64,000 nt of DNA, from NCBI RefSeq assembly GCF_000764535.1, contig NZ_CP009571.1:744001-808000 (forward strand), given 5' to 3'. The DNA comes from Sphingomonas taxi (GTDB lineage Bacteria > Pseudomonadota > Alphaproteobacteria > Sphingomonadales > Sphingomonadaceae). Numbering within the stretch: position 1 is the first letter of the stretch; each line of letters begins with the position of its first letter. Below are positions 25,330 to 34,378 of this stretch, in pieces. The notes beneath the pieces were generated by a model. The model made no database searches. It was not told the origin of the DNA and saw only the letters and a list, made by a program, of their open reading frames with translations. Position numbers and translations under genes: made by a program.

Positions 25330-27495
25330 TCATCGCCGCCGCCGCAGCGCCAGCGTCGGCACCGCGTTGCTTTCCGCCAGCGCCGCGCCGCGGCCGGAGA
25401 GCGACGGGTTGGTCATGAAATAGCGGTGGAGGTTGAACGGCTTGTCGCCCGGCGTCTCGCGGACGTAGCGACCGTCCGATTCCAGCTCCCAGCTTTGTTC
25501 GGTGTCGATGAGGTTGGCGACCATCACCTGGTCGAGCACCTGGTCGTGCACCGTCGGATTCTCGATCGGCAGCATATATTCGACGCGCCGGTCGAAATTG
25601 CGCGGCATCCAGTCGGCCGACGAGATGAACACCTTCGCGCCATCGTTGGGCAGCGCGGCGCCGTTGCCGAAGCAGAAGATGCGGCTGTGTTCGAGGAAGC
25701 GGCCGATGATCGACTTGACGCGGATATGTTCGGACATGCCCGGTACGCCGGGGCGCAGGCAGCAGATGCCGCGGATGATCAGGTCGATCTCGACCCCCGC
25801 GCCGCTCGCCTCGTACAATTTGTCGATGATCGCGGGATCGACGAGGCTGTTCATCTTCGCCCATACCGCCCCGGTCTTGCCGGCCCGCGCATTGGCGATC
25901 TCGACGTCGATGAGGTCGAGCAGCTTCTGGCGCAGGTCGCGGGGCGAGAGGCTGAGTTTGGTGATGTCGGTCGGTTCGACATAACCGGTGACGTAGTTGA
26001 ACATCTGCGCCGCATCGCGCCCCATCCGCGGATCGGCCGTGAAGAAGCTGAGATCGGTATAGATGCGCGCCGTGACCGGGTGATAATTGCCGGTGCCGAA
26101 GTGGCAATAGGTGCGGAACCGGCCATCCTCGCGGCGCACCACCATGGAGACCTTGGCGTGCGTCTTCCATTCGAGGAAGCCGTAGACGACCTGTACGCCG
26201 GCGCGTTCGAGCGCGCTCGCCCACAGGATGTTCTGCTCCTCGTCGAAGCGAGCGCGCAGTTCGACCACCGCGGTGACCGACTTGCCCGCCTCGGCGGCGG
26301 CGATCAGCGCGTTGATCACCGCGGGCTGCTTGCCCGCGCGATACAGTGTCTGCTTGATCGCGATGACGTCGGGGTCGAGCGCCGCCTGTTTGAGGAAGGC
26401 GAGGACGACGTCGAACGTCTCATAGGGGTGATGGACGATGATGTCCTTCGCGCGGATCGCCGCGAAGCAATCGCCGCCGAATTCGCGGATGCGCTCGGGG
26501 AAGCGGGGCACGAAGGGCAGGAACTTGAGGTCGGGGCGATCCTCGTCGATCACCGCGTCGAGATCGCCGATGCTGAGCAGATTGCCGCTCTCGGTGATCG
26601 TCGCATCGGCGCCGCCCAGTTCGTGGCGCAGCACCTTGGCGAGCGCGTCGGGCATCCCCGTCTCGAGTTCGAGCCGGATGACGCGGCCGCGGCGACGACG
26701 CTTGATCGCATTGGCGAAGTAACGGACGAGATCCTCCGCCTCCTCGTCGATCTCGATGTCGCTGTCGCGCAGTACACGGAAGGCGGCGGCACCGACCAGC
26801 GTATAGCCGGGGAAGAGTACCGGGGCGAAGCGCTTGAGCAGCGCCTCGATCGACACGTAGCGTGCGGGCTCGCCGGGCAGGCGGACGAAGCGCGGCGCAC
26901 TTGCCGGGATCATCACCAGCTCGCGTACCGGCTCGCCGTCCGAATCGCGCACGACGTCGAACATCACCGACAGCCCCTTGTTGGGGATGAACGGGAAAGG
27001 ATGCGCGGGATCGAGCGCCTGCGGCGTGAGGATTGGGAAAATCTGTTCGCGGAAATGCGCCTCGAGCCATTCGGCGTCTTCCGCGTCGACCTCGTCGCGG
27101 CGCAGGACGTGGAGGCCGGCCTCGTCGAGCAGGGTGCGCAGATCGCCCCACACCGCCTGCTGGCTCGCCATCAGCGCATCCGCCTCGCGGGTGATCGCGG
27201 CAAGCTGTTGCCCCGGCGTCAGACCGTCCGACGAGCGGCGGTCGACGTCCTTGAGCTGCTGCCCCTTCAGGCCGGCGACGCGGACCATGAAGAATTCGTC
27301 GAGATTGTTGCCCGAGATCGACAGGAAGCGGAGCCGCTCGAGCAGCGGATGCGCCGGATTGCACGCTTCCTCGAGCACGCGCCGGTTGAAGGCGAGCCAC
27401 GACAGCTCGCGATTGAAATAGCGATCGTTTACTTCGGGAACAAACGGATCGTCATCGGGAGCGGCGAGATGCGAGAGGTGGATTGGGCGTGTCAT
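25330..27495 (-). CDS. ppk: Polyphosphate kinase 1
   Basis: 721 residues, full length for PPK1, which makes inorganic polyphosphate from ATP at the membrane. All four domains are present: N-terminal (YFNRELSWLAFNRRVLEEA), head, and the two C-terminal phospholipase-D-like domains, with the autophosphorylated His region HAKVSMVVRR, YCHFGTGNYHP and HSRIFCFGNG. The ATG at 27495 overlaps the hdaA stop by 4 nt (ATGA), so the longer open frame seen upstream is spurious. hdaA and ppk are translationally coupled, and ppx follows. Confidence 0.97.
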   Translation of the reverse strand: MTRPIHLSHLAAPDDDPFVPEVNDRYFNRELSWLAFNRRVLEEACNPAHPLLERLRFLSISGNNLDEFFMVRVAGLKGQQLKDVDRRSSDGLTPGQQLAAITREADALMASQQAVWGDLRTLLDEAGLHVLRRDEVDAEDAEWLEAHFREQIFPILTPQALDPAHPFPFIPNKGLSVMFDVVRDSDGEPVRELVMIPASAPRFVRLPGEPARYVSIEALLKRFAPVLFPGYTLVGAAAFRVLRDSDIEIDEEAEDLVRYFANAIKRRRRGRVIRLELETGMPDALAKVLRHELGGADATITESGNLLSIGDLDAVIDEDRPDLKFLPFVPRFPERIREFGGDCFAAIRAKDIIVHHPYETFDVVLAFLKQAALDPDVIAIKQTLYRAGKQPAVINALIAAAEAGKSVTAVVELRARFDEEQNILWASALERAGVQVVYGFLEWKTHAKVSMVVRREDGRFRTYCHFGTGNYHPVTARIYTDLSFFTADPRMGRDAAQMFNYVTGYVEPTDITKLSLSPRDLRQKLLDLIDVEIANARAGKTGAVWAKMNSLVDPAIIDKLYEASGAGVEIDLIIRGICCLRPGVPGMSEHIRVKSIIGRFLEHSRIFCFGNGAALPNDGAKVFISSADWMPRNFDRRVEYMLPIENPTVHDQVLDQVMVANLIDTEQSWELESDGRYVRETPGDKPFNLHRYFMTNPSLSGRGAALAESNAVPTLALRRRR

Positions 27496-28130
27496 ACTTC
27501 GGTCATAGGTAGCAACGGTTGCGGTTGCGTGACGATCCCCGCCGCGGTCAAAACAGTGCGCGCGAGCGGGATCGACAGGCGACGGCGGCTCTCCAGCACC
27601 TCCTGATCGAGCGCGTCGACGACGCGCTGGACGATGACGTGGCTGCGTTCGATCCGCGTGCTCAGCCAGCTCACCAGATCGGGCCGTGCGTCGAGCCCGC
27701 GACGGTTGAACAGATGCGCCAGCAATGCGGCGATCAGTTCGTCGTCGGGCGCGCCGATCGCGGCATGCGGGCTGGCGGCGAGGCGCGAGCGCAGATCGGG
27801 CAGTTTGACCGCCCAGCTCGGCGGCAGCGCGTCGGCGACGATGACCAGCGGCCGCCCCTCCGCCTGCGCCTGGTTCCAAGCGTGGAAGATCTGCGCCTCG
27901 GGCACCGCCTCGGCATCGTCGATGATCCGGCCCTGGCTCTTGGCGGCGAAGATGCGCGCGAGCAGGCTGCGGCCGGATTTCCGCGGGCCGGTCAGCACCG
28001 CCGCCATCACCGGCCAGCTCGCCCATTGCTCCAGCACCTGCGCGGCGCGGATGTTGGACGGGGTGACGAGAAAGGCGTCGTCCTTGGGGTCGGCCGGCCA
28101 CCCGAGGGGCAGCGCCAATTGGTTGCTCAT
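27492..28130 (-). CDS. hdaA: DnaA-related regulator HdaA
   Basis: 212 residues. It opens with QLALPL (residues 4-9), the beta-clamp-binding motif of Hda/HdaA proteins. A DnaA-like AAA+ domain follows, with a degenerate P-loop (LTGPRKSGRSLLARIF) and a C-terminal lid (LSTRIERSHVIVQRVVDALD, RRRLSIPLARTVL). HdaA bound to the replisome clamp stimulates ATP hydrolysis by DnaA and prevents re-initiation (known from Caulobacter). It lies 3 bp after the upstream gene's stop and overlaps ppk. Confidence 0.9.
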   Translation of the reverse strand: MSNQLALPLGWPADPKDDAFLVTPSNIRAAQVLEQWASWPVMAAVLTGPRKSGRSLLARIFAAKSQGRIIDDAEAVPEAQIFHAWNQAQAEGRPLVIVADALPPSWAVKLPDLRSRLAASPHAAIGAPDDELIAALLAHLFNRRGLDARPDLVSWLSTRIERSHVIVQRVVDALDQEVLESRRRLSIPLARTVLTAAGIVTQPQPLLPMTEV

Positions 28131-28133
28131 GCG

Positions 28134-29372
28134 TCAGCCGGTCGGACTGGCGGAGGCGGCGGGTGCCGGTGCCGCACGGCGGATGCGCAGCGTCTGGCCC
28201 GAACCGCTGACCTGATAACCGCGCACCTCCAGCGCCGCCCGCAACGCATCGGGATCACCGTCATAGGTGACGCGCATCAGCGACAGACCGCCGAGCGCGA
28301 GGCTGGTGGTGCTCGCCGCGCGGACGCCGGGGATGCTGCGCACCAGCCCTTCGGTGTTCGCCACCGCGCTCGCGCCCGGCGTCTCGAACTGGATGGTGAG
28401 CGGGATGCCGGCGTTGGCGGCGCCGGTGTCGCCGACGATCTCGGCGAGCGTCTCGCCGCTCGCCGCGTCGTCGATCGCGTCGGGGTCGACCACCGGCTCG
28501 GGCGGCGGCGGCGGCGACAAAGACGGGTCGACGCCGAGCGCGCCGCCGCGCAGCGCCTGCTGGAACAGCGCATCCATGCGGGTGACGCCGGTGTCGAGCA
28601 GTCGCGGCAGGCCGGCGGCACTGCCGACGCGCAGCGTGAAGCTGCCGATCAATTCGTTGTCGGGGCCGTGACGCGCCTGGAACACGCCGATCACCGGCCC
28701 GCCGGGATAGCTGCGATAGAGGCGGACGACGGGGATGAGAATGTCGGCGGCGCCATATTGGTCGATCACCGTCCGCCACCAGCCGCGCCCCGGTCGCGCG
28801 ATCTGGCCGGCGTTGAGCAGCAGCGAATCGGCACCGTTGCCCGAGGGGCGGACGTAATCGACGGCGCTGTTGCCGGTGCGGAAGCGTGCCCAGGCCTCCT
28901 GCCAGTCGGTGCGCTGTTCGAACACCGTCTCGACCCCGCCCGACACCTGCAGCGGCAGGAGCAGCATCGGCCGCGACCGGTCCGAATAGGCGCTGATGCC
29001 GAGTACCGATGCGGCGCGGCTGCGGTTGAACAGCACGCCGAGCTTGGCGATGTAGCGGGTCGGGCCGAGCTGTTCGTTCTCGACGACGATGCCCGAGACG
29101 AGCTGGTCGAGCGTGCCGTCCGAGACGAGGCCACCGTCGCCGCCGAGCCGCTTCGAAAGCTGCACCCAGGCCTTGCGCTGCGCCAGCCGCCAGCCGCCGA
29201 GCCGCGCCGCCTGCGCCGTCCTGGCGGCGACGTCGACATCGACGCCGCTGACTTCGAAATCGCCCGAACTGTCGACCGGCGCGACGCCGCGCCCGCCCTC
29301 GATCTGCGCATAGGCGCCGGCGGCGAGCAGCAGGGCCGCACCGGCGAGCGAGGGAAACAGGGGGATGCGCAT
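28134..29372 (-). CDS. Exported protein with C-terminal HMA-like domain (heavy-metal-associated domain type)
   Basis: About 412 residues from the ATG at 29372, chosen because a clean signal peptide (MRIPLFPSLAGAALLLAAGAYAQ) starts there and AAAAGG lies upstream; a start at 29426 adds 18 unlikely residues. The N-terminal half (GWRLAQRKAWVQLSKRLGG, TRYIAKLGVLFNRSRAA) recalls DUF2066-like exported proteins. A Pro/acidic linker (PPPPPEPVVDPDAID) follows, then a small alpha/beta domain (PLTIQFETPG to GSGQTLRIRR) shaped like HMA or AMIN domains but without a CxxC metal motif. It is first in the operon with hdaA, ppk and ppx and divergent from purM. Function unknown. Confidence 0.7.
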   Translation of the reverse strand: MRIPLFPSLAGAALLLAAGAYAQIEGGRGVAPVDSSGDFEVSGVDVDVAARTAQAARLGGWRLAQRKAWVQLSKRLGGDGGLVSDGTLDQLVSGIVVENEQLGPTRYIAKLGVLFNRSRAASVLGISAYSDRSRPMLLLPLQVSGGVETVFEQRTDWQEAWARFRTGNSAVDYVRPSGNGADSLLLNAGQIARPGRGWWRTVIDQYGAADILIPVVRLYRSYPGGPVIGVFQARHGPDNELIGSFTLRVGSAAGLPRLLDTGVTRMDALFQQALRGGALGVDPSLSPPPPPEPVVDPDAIDDAASGETLAEIVGDTGAANAGIPLTIQFETPGASAVANTEGLVRSIPGVRAASTTSLALGGLSLMRVTYDGDPDALRAALEVRGYQVSGSGQTLRIRRAAPAPAASASPTG

Positions 29373-29506
29373 GTCGCGGGCCTTTTGGCGAAGCCGGCGG
29401 GTGATGCCAAGCAGGATGTGCGGCAACCGTCATTCCTCCGCCGGGCGGGAGCGGTATTCGGTTCGGCATTGCCAGCAACCATCGCAAATCGTAGCAGGCT
29501 GGCCGG

Positions 29507-30619
29507 ATGAGCAACCCGCCCTCCCCGTCCGACCAGTCCTACACCTATGCCGATGCCGGCGTGTCGATCGCCGCGGGGAACGCGCTGGTCCGCGCGATCG
29601 GGCCGCTCGCCAAGGCGACGCGCCGGCCCGGTGCCGATGCCGAGCTCGGCGGCTTCGGCGGCATGTTCGACCTCAAGGCGGCCGGGTTCAACGACCCGCT
29701 GCTCGTCGCCGCCAACGACGGCGTCGGCACCAAGCTCAAGCTCGCGATCGAATGGGACCGGCACGAAGGCGTCGGCGTCGACCTCGTCGCGATGTGCGCC
29801 AACGATCTGATCGTCCAGGGCGCCGAGCCTTTGTTCTTCCTCGATTATTATGCGACTGCCAAGCTCGACAACGGCATCGCCGAGCGCGTCGTCGCGTCGA
29901 TCGCCGAGGGCTGCCGGCAGGCGGGCTGCGCGCTGATCGGGGGCGAGACCGCCGAGATGCCCGGCATGTATGCGCCGGGCGATTACGACCTCGCCGGCTT
30001 CTGCGTCGGCGCGGTCGAGCGCGACCGCGTGCTGACCGGGCGCGAGATCGCCGCGGGCGACGTGATCCTCGGCCTCGCCTCGTCGGGCGTCCATTCCAAC
30101 GGCTTCTCGCTCGTCCGCCGGCTGGCGGCGGATCGCGGCTGGAAGCTCGACCGTCCCGCGCTGTTCGATGCCGACCGGCTGCTGATCGACATCCTGATGG
30201 CGCCGACGCGTATCTACGTCGCCAGCCTGCTGCCGCTGCTGCGCGAGGGTGCGATCAAGGGGCTGGCGCATATCACGGGCGGCGGTCTGCTCGAGAACAT
30301 CCCGCGCGTGCTGCCCGATGGCGCGCATGCGGTGATCGATGCCGATGCGTGGGAGCAGTCGCGGCTGATGGCCTTCCTCCAGGCGCAGGGCGCGATCGAG
30401 CCCGAGGAGATGGCGCGCACCTTCAACTGCGGGATCGGCATGGCGGTGGTCGTCGCGGCGGAGCGTGCCGAGGCGGTCGCGGCGGCGCTGTCCGCGGCCG
30501 GCGAGACGGTGCATCGCATCGGCGCCGTCGAGGCGGGGACGCGCGGCTGCACCGTGCGCGGCTCGACCGAGACGTGGAGCGCCCGGAGCGACTGGACGGC
30601 AACGCACCACCATGGCTGA
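29507..30619 (+). CDS. purM: Phosphoribosylformylglycinamidine cyclo-ligase (AIR synthetase)
   Basis: 370 residues. Fifth step of purine synthesis, closing the imidazole ring with ATP. Visible hallmarks: [62 protein letters not shown] and [15 protein letters not shown]. It overlaps purN by 8 nt. It is divergent from the exported-protein/hdaA operon across 134 bp, which must hold both promoters. Confidence 0.97.
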   Translation: MSNPPSPSDQSYTYADAGVSIAAGNALVRAIGPLAKATRRPGADAELGGFGGMFDLKAAGFNDPLLVAANDGVGTKLKLAIEWDRHEGVGVDLVAMCANDLIVQGAEPLFFLDYYATAKLDNGIAERVVASIAEGCRQAGCALIGGETAEMPGMYAPGDYDLAGFCVGAVERDRVLTGREIAAGDVILGLASSGVHSNGFSLVRRLAADRGWKLDRPALFDADRLLIDILMAPTRIYVASLLPLLREGAIKGLAHITGGGLLENIPRVLPDGAHAVIDADAWEQSRLMAFLQAQGAIEPEEMARTFNCGIGMAVVVAAERAEAVAAALSAAGETVHRIGAVEAGTRGCTVRGSTETWSARSDWTATHHHG

Positions 30620-31166
30620 TGCGAAGACGGTCGGCATCCTGATCTCGGGACGCGGCTCGAACATGATGGCGCTGGTCGAGGCGGGGATCCCCGTCGCGCT
30701 GGTCGCCTCCGATAAGCCCGACGCGGCCGGTCTTGGCTGGGCGCGAGGGCGCGGCATCGCGACCTTCGCCTTGTCGCCCAAGGGAATCGGCAAGGCTGCT
30801 TATGAGGCGCAGCTCGACGCGGCGCTGCGCGAGGCGGGGTGCGAGGTGATCGCGCTCGCCGGCTATATGCGGCTGCTGTCGGACGCATTCGTCGCACGAT
30901 GGCGCGACCGGATCGTCAACATCCATCCTTCGCTGCTGCCCAAATACAAGGGGCTCGACACCCATGCGCGGGCGATCACCGCCGGCGATGCGGTCGCCGG
31001 CTGTTCGGTGCATATCGTCACCGAGGAACTGGACGGCGGCGCGCTGCTCGGCCAAGCCGAGGTGCCGGTGCTGGCCGGCGACACCCCCGATACGCTCGCC
31101 GCGCGGGTGCTCGCCGCCGAACACCGTCTGTATCCCCAGATCCTCAAGGAATTCGTGACGCGATGA
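30612..31166 (+). CDS. purN: Phosphoribosylglycinamide formyltransferase
   Basis: 184 residues. Third step of purine synthesis, using 10-formyltetrahydrofolate. The start [18 protein letters not shown] carries the phosphate-binding GRGSN, and the catalytic region reads [20 protein letters not shown] with the Asn-His pair. [16 protein letters not shown] follows. The ATG lies inside the purM 3' end (8-nt overlap), so it is translationally coupled. The next gene overlaps its stop as ATGA. Confidence 0.97.
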   Translation: MADAKTVGILISGRGSNMMALVEAGIPVALVASDKPDAAGLGWARGRGIATFALSPKGIGKAAYEAQLDAALREAGCEVIALAGYMRLLSDAFVARWRDRIVNIHPSLLPKYKGLDTHARAITAGDAVAGCSVHIVTEELDGGALLGQAEVPVLAGDTPDTLAARVLAAEHRLYPQILKEFVTR

Positions 31167-31453
31167 CCGACGTTTCCCCTGTCCTGGCGCGGGTACGCGC
31201 CGTCGCCCTGCTGCTGCCCGACGTCGAGGAGCGTACGCAGGATGGCCACAGCTTCGTCGTCGGCGACGCCGCCTTCGTGCGGGTGCGCGATGGGGAGAAT
31301 GGTGCGGCCGTGGTGCAGGTGCTCGACGACGTCCACCATTGGGCCGATGTCGCGATCGGCGCGGATACCGACTGGACGCTGGTCGAGGACCGGATCGCGC
31401 ATAGCTGGGAGCTCGCCGCGCCGCGCGACCTGCTCGAAGCGGGCGGGCGATGA
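31163..31453 (+). CDS. MmcQ/YjbR-family small protein
   Basis: 96 residues. The sequence ARVRAVALLLPDVEERTQDGHSFVVGDAAFVRV and the C-terminal ADTDWTLVEDRIAHSWELAAP fit the compact MmcQ/YjbR (CyaY-like fold) family, some members of which bind DNA. It sits in ATGA overlaps both with purN upstream and with the next gene downstream, so it belongs to the pur operon by position only. No catalytic residues are known for the family. Confidence 0.75.
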   Translation: MTDVSPVLARVRAVALLLPDVEERTQDGHSFVVGDAAFVRVRDGENGAAVVQVLDDVHHWADVAIGADTDWTLVEDRIAHSWELAAPRDLLEAGGR

Positions 31454-32040
31454 GCGAGACGCGCGATCAGGCGCAGACCCGCCGGCGCTGGATCACGCTC
31501 GCCGAGGTGGTCGCGGTCGCCGGCGTCGTGATCGCCGCGCTGACGCTCTACAGCAACTGGCAGGACCGCAAGCAGGCCGCCGCCGACAAGGCGATCGAAC
31601 AGGCGAGCGCGACGCGCGACAAGACGCGCTTCGTGCTGCGCGGCGCGCCCGACAAGGACAAGCGGACGATCGTGCTGGCGCGCGAGGAGGCGCATCCGCT
31701 CGGCGACATCCGCGTCAGCTTCCCCACCGCGCTCGGCGTGTCGCCGCAGGATTCGGTGACGCAGACGATCCCGGCGGACTGGTTCGACAAGGCGCTGCGC
31801 CAGGCGACCGACGGTGGCGCGGACGACCTGACCGGGCGGTTGCCGGTACTGATCCGCTACACCTATTTCACCGACGACCAGCCGACGACGCGGCAGGCGA
31901 TCTACGACATCGTCTGGCATACCCGGCCGCAGCGCTTCCAGGGCCGCAAGGTCGAGCTGCTCGACCTCCGGCTGCGCGAGACCGGCGGCAACCAGAAGCG
32001 CGTCGACGCGCTGTGGACGAAGGATAAGCCGAAGGTCTAG
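31450..32040 (+). CDS. Single-pass membrane protein of unknown function
   Basis: 196 residues. One N-terminal transmembrane helix (about 17-36, ITLAEVVAVAGVVIAALTLY), a short coiled-coil-like stretch (NWQDRKQAAADKAIEQASATRDK), then a soluble domain with beta-rich character. No family recognised. It begins in ATGA overlap with the YjbR-like gene and ends with a TAG that overlaps the convergent neighbour's stop by 4 bp. Probably last gene of the purMN operon. Confidence 0.75.
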   Translation: MSETRDQAQTRRRWITLAEVVAVAGVVIAALTLYSNWQDRKQAAADKAIEQASATRDKTRFVLRGAPDKDKRTIVLAREEAHPLGDIRVSFPTALGVSPQDSVTQTIPADWFDKALRQATDGGADDLTGRLPVLIRYTYFTDDQPTTRQAIYDIVWHTRPQRFQGRKVELLDLRLRETGGNQKRVDALWTKDKPKV

Positions 32041-33308
32041 CGTCCGACCAGCCAGCGGCCGAAGCGCGGCACCGCGCCGTATCGCGTCATCCAGTCGCTA
32101 TAGGCGCGATAGACCGGGTCGAGGCCGAGGTGGCGTTCCTCGGTGCGCGCGCGCCAGTAATAGATGCCGCTGACCACGCCCATCAGCGCGGTCGCGCGCA
32201 CCGCGTCGACCAGGCTGCCCGTCGTCAGGATCGGCACGGTCGACAGCCACCAGAACAGGTTCTTCGACAGATAGGCCGGGTGACGCGACCAGGCATAGGG
32301 ACCGTGCGTCAGGATGCCGCGGTGGGTGAGGTTGGAGAAGCGCAGCCCGAATGCGACCGTCGCCCAGGCGTAGACCGCGGTCAGCAGCACGAGGATGGCG
32401 CCCCATGACGCCAAGACGGTCGGGTGGCCGGCGAACCATGACGTCCAGTCCTGCGTCCCCGGATGATAGTCGAGCGGGCCGCCCGCCTCCATCAGGATGA
32501 ACGGCGGATAGCACATCAGCGCGGCGGTCCAGGCGGCGGCATAGGGGTTGGCGCTGCGGATGTGCGCGTCGAGCGGGCGCAGCGTCAGGATATAGCCGAC
32601 GGTGGCGAAGCTGACGTCGATGACGAACATCAGCCCGATCAGCCATTGCGCGAGCGCGACGGGATCGCGGAGGCTCGCCCGATCGGTGTGGATGAAGCCC
32701 GCCCAATTGCCCGGCAACACCGCGAGCATGAAGGCGAGGAAGAACGCCTTGACCGCCCAGGCGCGCAGATGGCCGTAGATCGCCTCGGGCATGACGCCGG
32801 GCTGGCCGGTTAGCCACGCGCCGAGGTGCCAGGCGCCGTCGCGCGGCTCGACCAGATAGCGGTCGATCCATAGCACATAGGGCATTGCGAACACCGCGAC
32901 GACCGGCATGACCCAGCCGAAGCACCACATGGCGAACGCGAAATTGCCGTCCCAATAGAAGCGGCCGATGCCGTAGAGGAAGGCGATGCCGCCCCAGGTG
33001 AGATACAGGCCGGCGAGCTTGGTCAGGCTGACGTCGCGGCGTTCGACCAGCGGGCGTGGGTTATGCCAGTCGATGCCGGTGCTGGCGCGGCGATGCACCT
33101 TGTCGACCAGCAGCGACCAGCCGATCATCGGCAGCGCGCAGGCGACGAGCGCGACCAGCGCCGCATAGGGGCCGTCCATGCCGATCGCGAGCGCCGCCAC
33201 CAGCCAGCCGAACAGCCCGGCGATGCCGGCAAGTCCGACGCCATGGCCGACCGCCGATGCGGGTCGTACCTCGGCCGGTCCGGCTGCCTGCTCGGTGTCA
33301 TGCTCCAT
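32037..33308 (-). CDS. Isoprenylcysteine carboxyl methyltransferase (ICMT/PEMT)-like membrane protein
   Basis: 423 residues with about ten hydrophobic segments. The C-terminal quarter carries the ICMT/PEMT pattern (FSNLTHRGILTHGPYAWSRHPAYLSKNLFWW, then EERHLGLDPVYRAY), which in this family binds S-adenosylmethionine at the membrane. The N-terminal two thirds is a longer membrane region not found in the short ICMT proteins. Lipid or small-molecule methylation is a guess. The ATG at 33308 has no clear ribosome site. Its stop overlaps the stop of the convergent gene. Confidence 0.78.
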   Translation of the reverse strand: MEHDTEQAAGPAEVRPASAVGHGVGLAGIAGLFGWLVAALAIGMDGPYAALVALVACALPMIGWSLLVDKVHRRASTGIDWHNPRPLVERRDVSLTKLAGLYLTWGGIAFLYGIGRFYWDGNFAFAMWCFGWVMPVVAVFAMPYVLWIDRYLVEPRDGAWHLGAWLTGQPGVMPEAIYGHLRAWAVKAFFLAFMLAVLPGNWAGFIHTDRASLRDPVALAQWLIGLMFVIDVSFATVGYILTLRPLDAHIRSANPYAAAWTAALMCYPPFILMEAGGPLDYHPGTQDWTSWFAGHPTVLASWGAILVLLTAVYAWATVAFGLRFSNLTHRGILTHGPYAWSRHPAYLSKNLFWWLSTVPILTTGSLVDAVRATALMGVVSGIYYWRARTEERHLGLDPVYRAYSDWMTRYGAVPRFGRWLVGR

Positions 33309-33372
33309 GCCGGTGGCTTAGCGGGGCAACGGTAAGCAAGCCATGAACCACGGCATGCCACGATCTTGGGTC

Positions 33373-33401
33373 TTGACCCCGCATGCCGGGCGACGATAAG
33401 C
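33373..33401 (+). promoter_or_regulatory. Putative promoter of tRNA-Gly
   Basis: TTGACC (33373-33378), 17-bp spacer, then ATAAGC (33396-33401; GATAAG one base earlier), about 37 bp before the tRNA. The surrounding CTTGACCCCGCATGCC recurs in inverse orientation upstream of pmbA (737-752). Confidence 0.45.
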
Positions 33402-33437
33402 CGCCGCTCGATCGACGCCTGCGGGTCGTCAGGTCGT

Positions 33438-33511
33438 GCGGGTATAGTACAATGGTAGTACAGCAGCCTTCCAAGCTGAATACACGGGTTCGATTCCCGT
33501 TACCCGCTCCA
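33438..33511 (+). tRNA. tRNA-Gly(TCC)
   Basis: Acceptor stem GCGGGTA pairs with TACCCGC. The anticodon loop CTTCCAA gives anticodon TCC, reading GGA (and by wobble GGG). The T-arm ACGGG-TTCGATT-CCCGT is intact and the CCA end is encoded (33509-33511). 74 nt including CCA. Confidence 0.97.
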
Positions 33512-33564
33512 CCCTCCCGAGCGCGGACGGCTGCGGCCGACGACCGGCCACAGCCGCCGCACGA

Positions 33565-34350
33565 TCAATGGTCGGCGGTACCGGGTTCCGCCATCTTGCG
33601 ATGCTGTTCGGCGAGCACCGCATTGGGGGTGACGTTCGCCACCGCCGACTGGATCTTGTTCTTCCAGCCCGAAACGATCGCGGCCTTGCCCTCCATCAGC
33701 GCGTCCCAGCCGTCGGCGGCGACCTTGGCGGGGTCGTCCTTGTTGGGATCGCTGCCGACATCGGTGTCGAGCATGTCGCCACGCGCGAAGAACTCGGTGT
33801 CGGTCGGCCCCGGCATCAGATTGGTGAGCGTGACGCCGTCGGCATCCTTGATCTCGTTCTGCAGGGCGGCGACGAAGCTGTCGAGAAACGCCTTGCTGCC
33901 GTTGTAGACCGCCTGGAACGCGCCCGGGATGTAGCCGGCGATCGAGCCGGTCACGAGCACCTTGCCGTCGTTGCGCGCGACCATGTCGCGGAGCACCTTC
34001 TGCAGCAGATAGGCGGTGCCGGTGATGTTGGTGTCGACCACCGCACGCCAATCCTCGACCTTCTGGTCGAGGAAGGCGTGGCCGAGACCGCGGCCGGCAT
34101 TGGCGCAGAGCAGGTCGATCCGCCGCCCGCCCGCGGCGTCGAGCAGACGGTCGACGCCTTCGGGCGTCGACAGATCGGCCTCGAGCGCCTGCACGTCATG
34201 CTCATACTGGCGGAAGTCGGCCGCGGCCGATTCGATCAGCGGTTCGTCGGCGACGACGAGGATGTCGTAGCCGTTGCGCGCCGCGAGCGAGGCGAGTTCG
34301 AAGCCGATGCCGGTCGAGGCGCCGGTGATGATCGCGAATTTGTCAGCCAT
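33565..34350 (-). CDS. Short-chain dehydrogenase/reductase
   Basis: 261 residues, classical SDR. Cofactor motif TGASTGIG at residues 9-16, NAG motif (LCANAGRG), and catalytic Ser-Tyr-Lys in GSIAGYIP and YNGSK. It lacks a signal peptide, so it is cytoplasmic. It follows the alcohol dehydrogenase gene by 28 bp on the same strand, third in an operon whose promoter resembles a general-stress (EcfG) site. Substrate unknown. Confidence 0.9.
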   Translation of the reverse strand: MADKFAIITGASTGIGFELASLAARNGYDILVVADEPLIESAAADFRQYEHDVQALEADLSTPEGVDRLLDAAGGRRIDLLCANAGRGLGHAFLDQKVEDWRAVVDTNITGTAYLLQKVLRDMVARNDGKVLVTGSIAGYIPGAFQAVYNGSKAFLDSFVAALQNEIKDADGVTLTNLMPGPTDTEFFARGDMLDTDVGSDPNKDDPAKVAADGWDALMEGKAAIVSGWKNKIQSAVANVTPNAVLAEQHRKMAEPGTADH

Positions 34351-34378
34351 GTTCGATTATCCTTGCAAGGCGTTGAGG

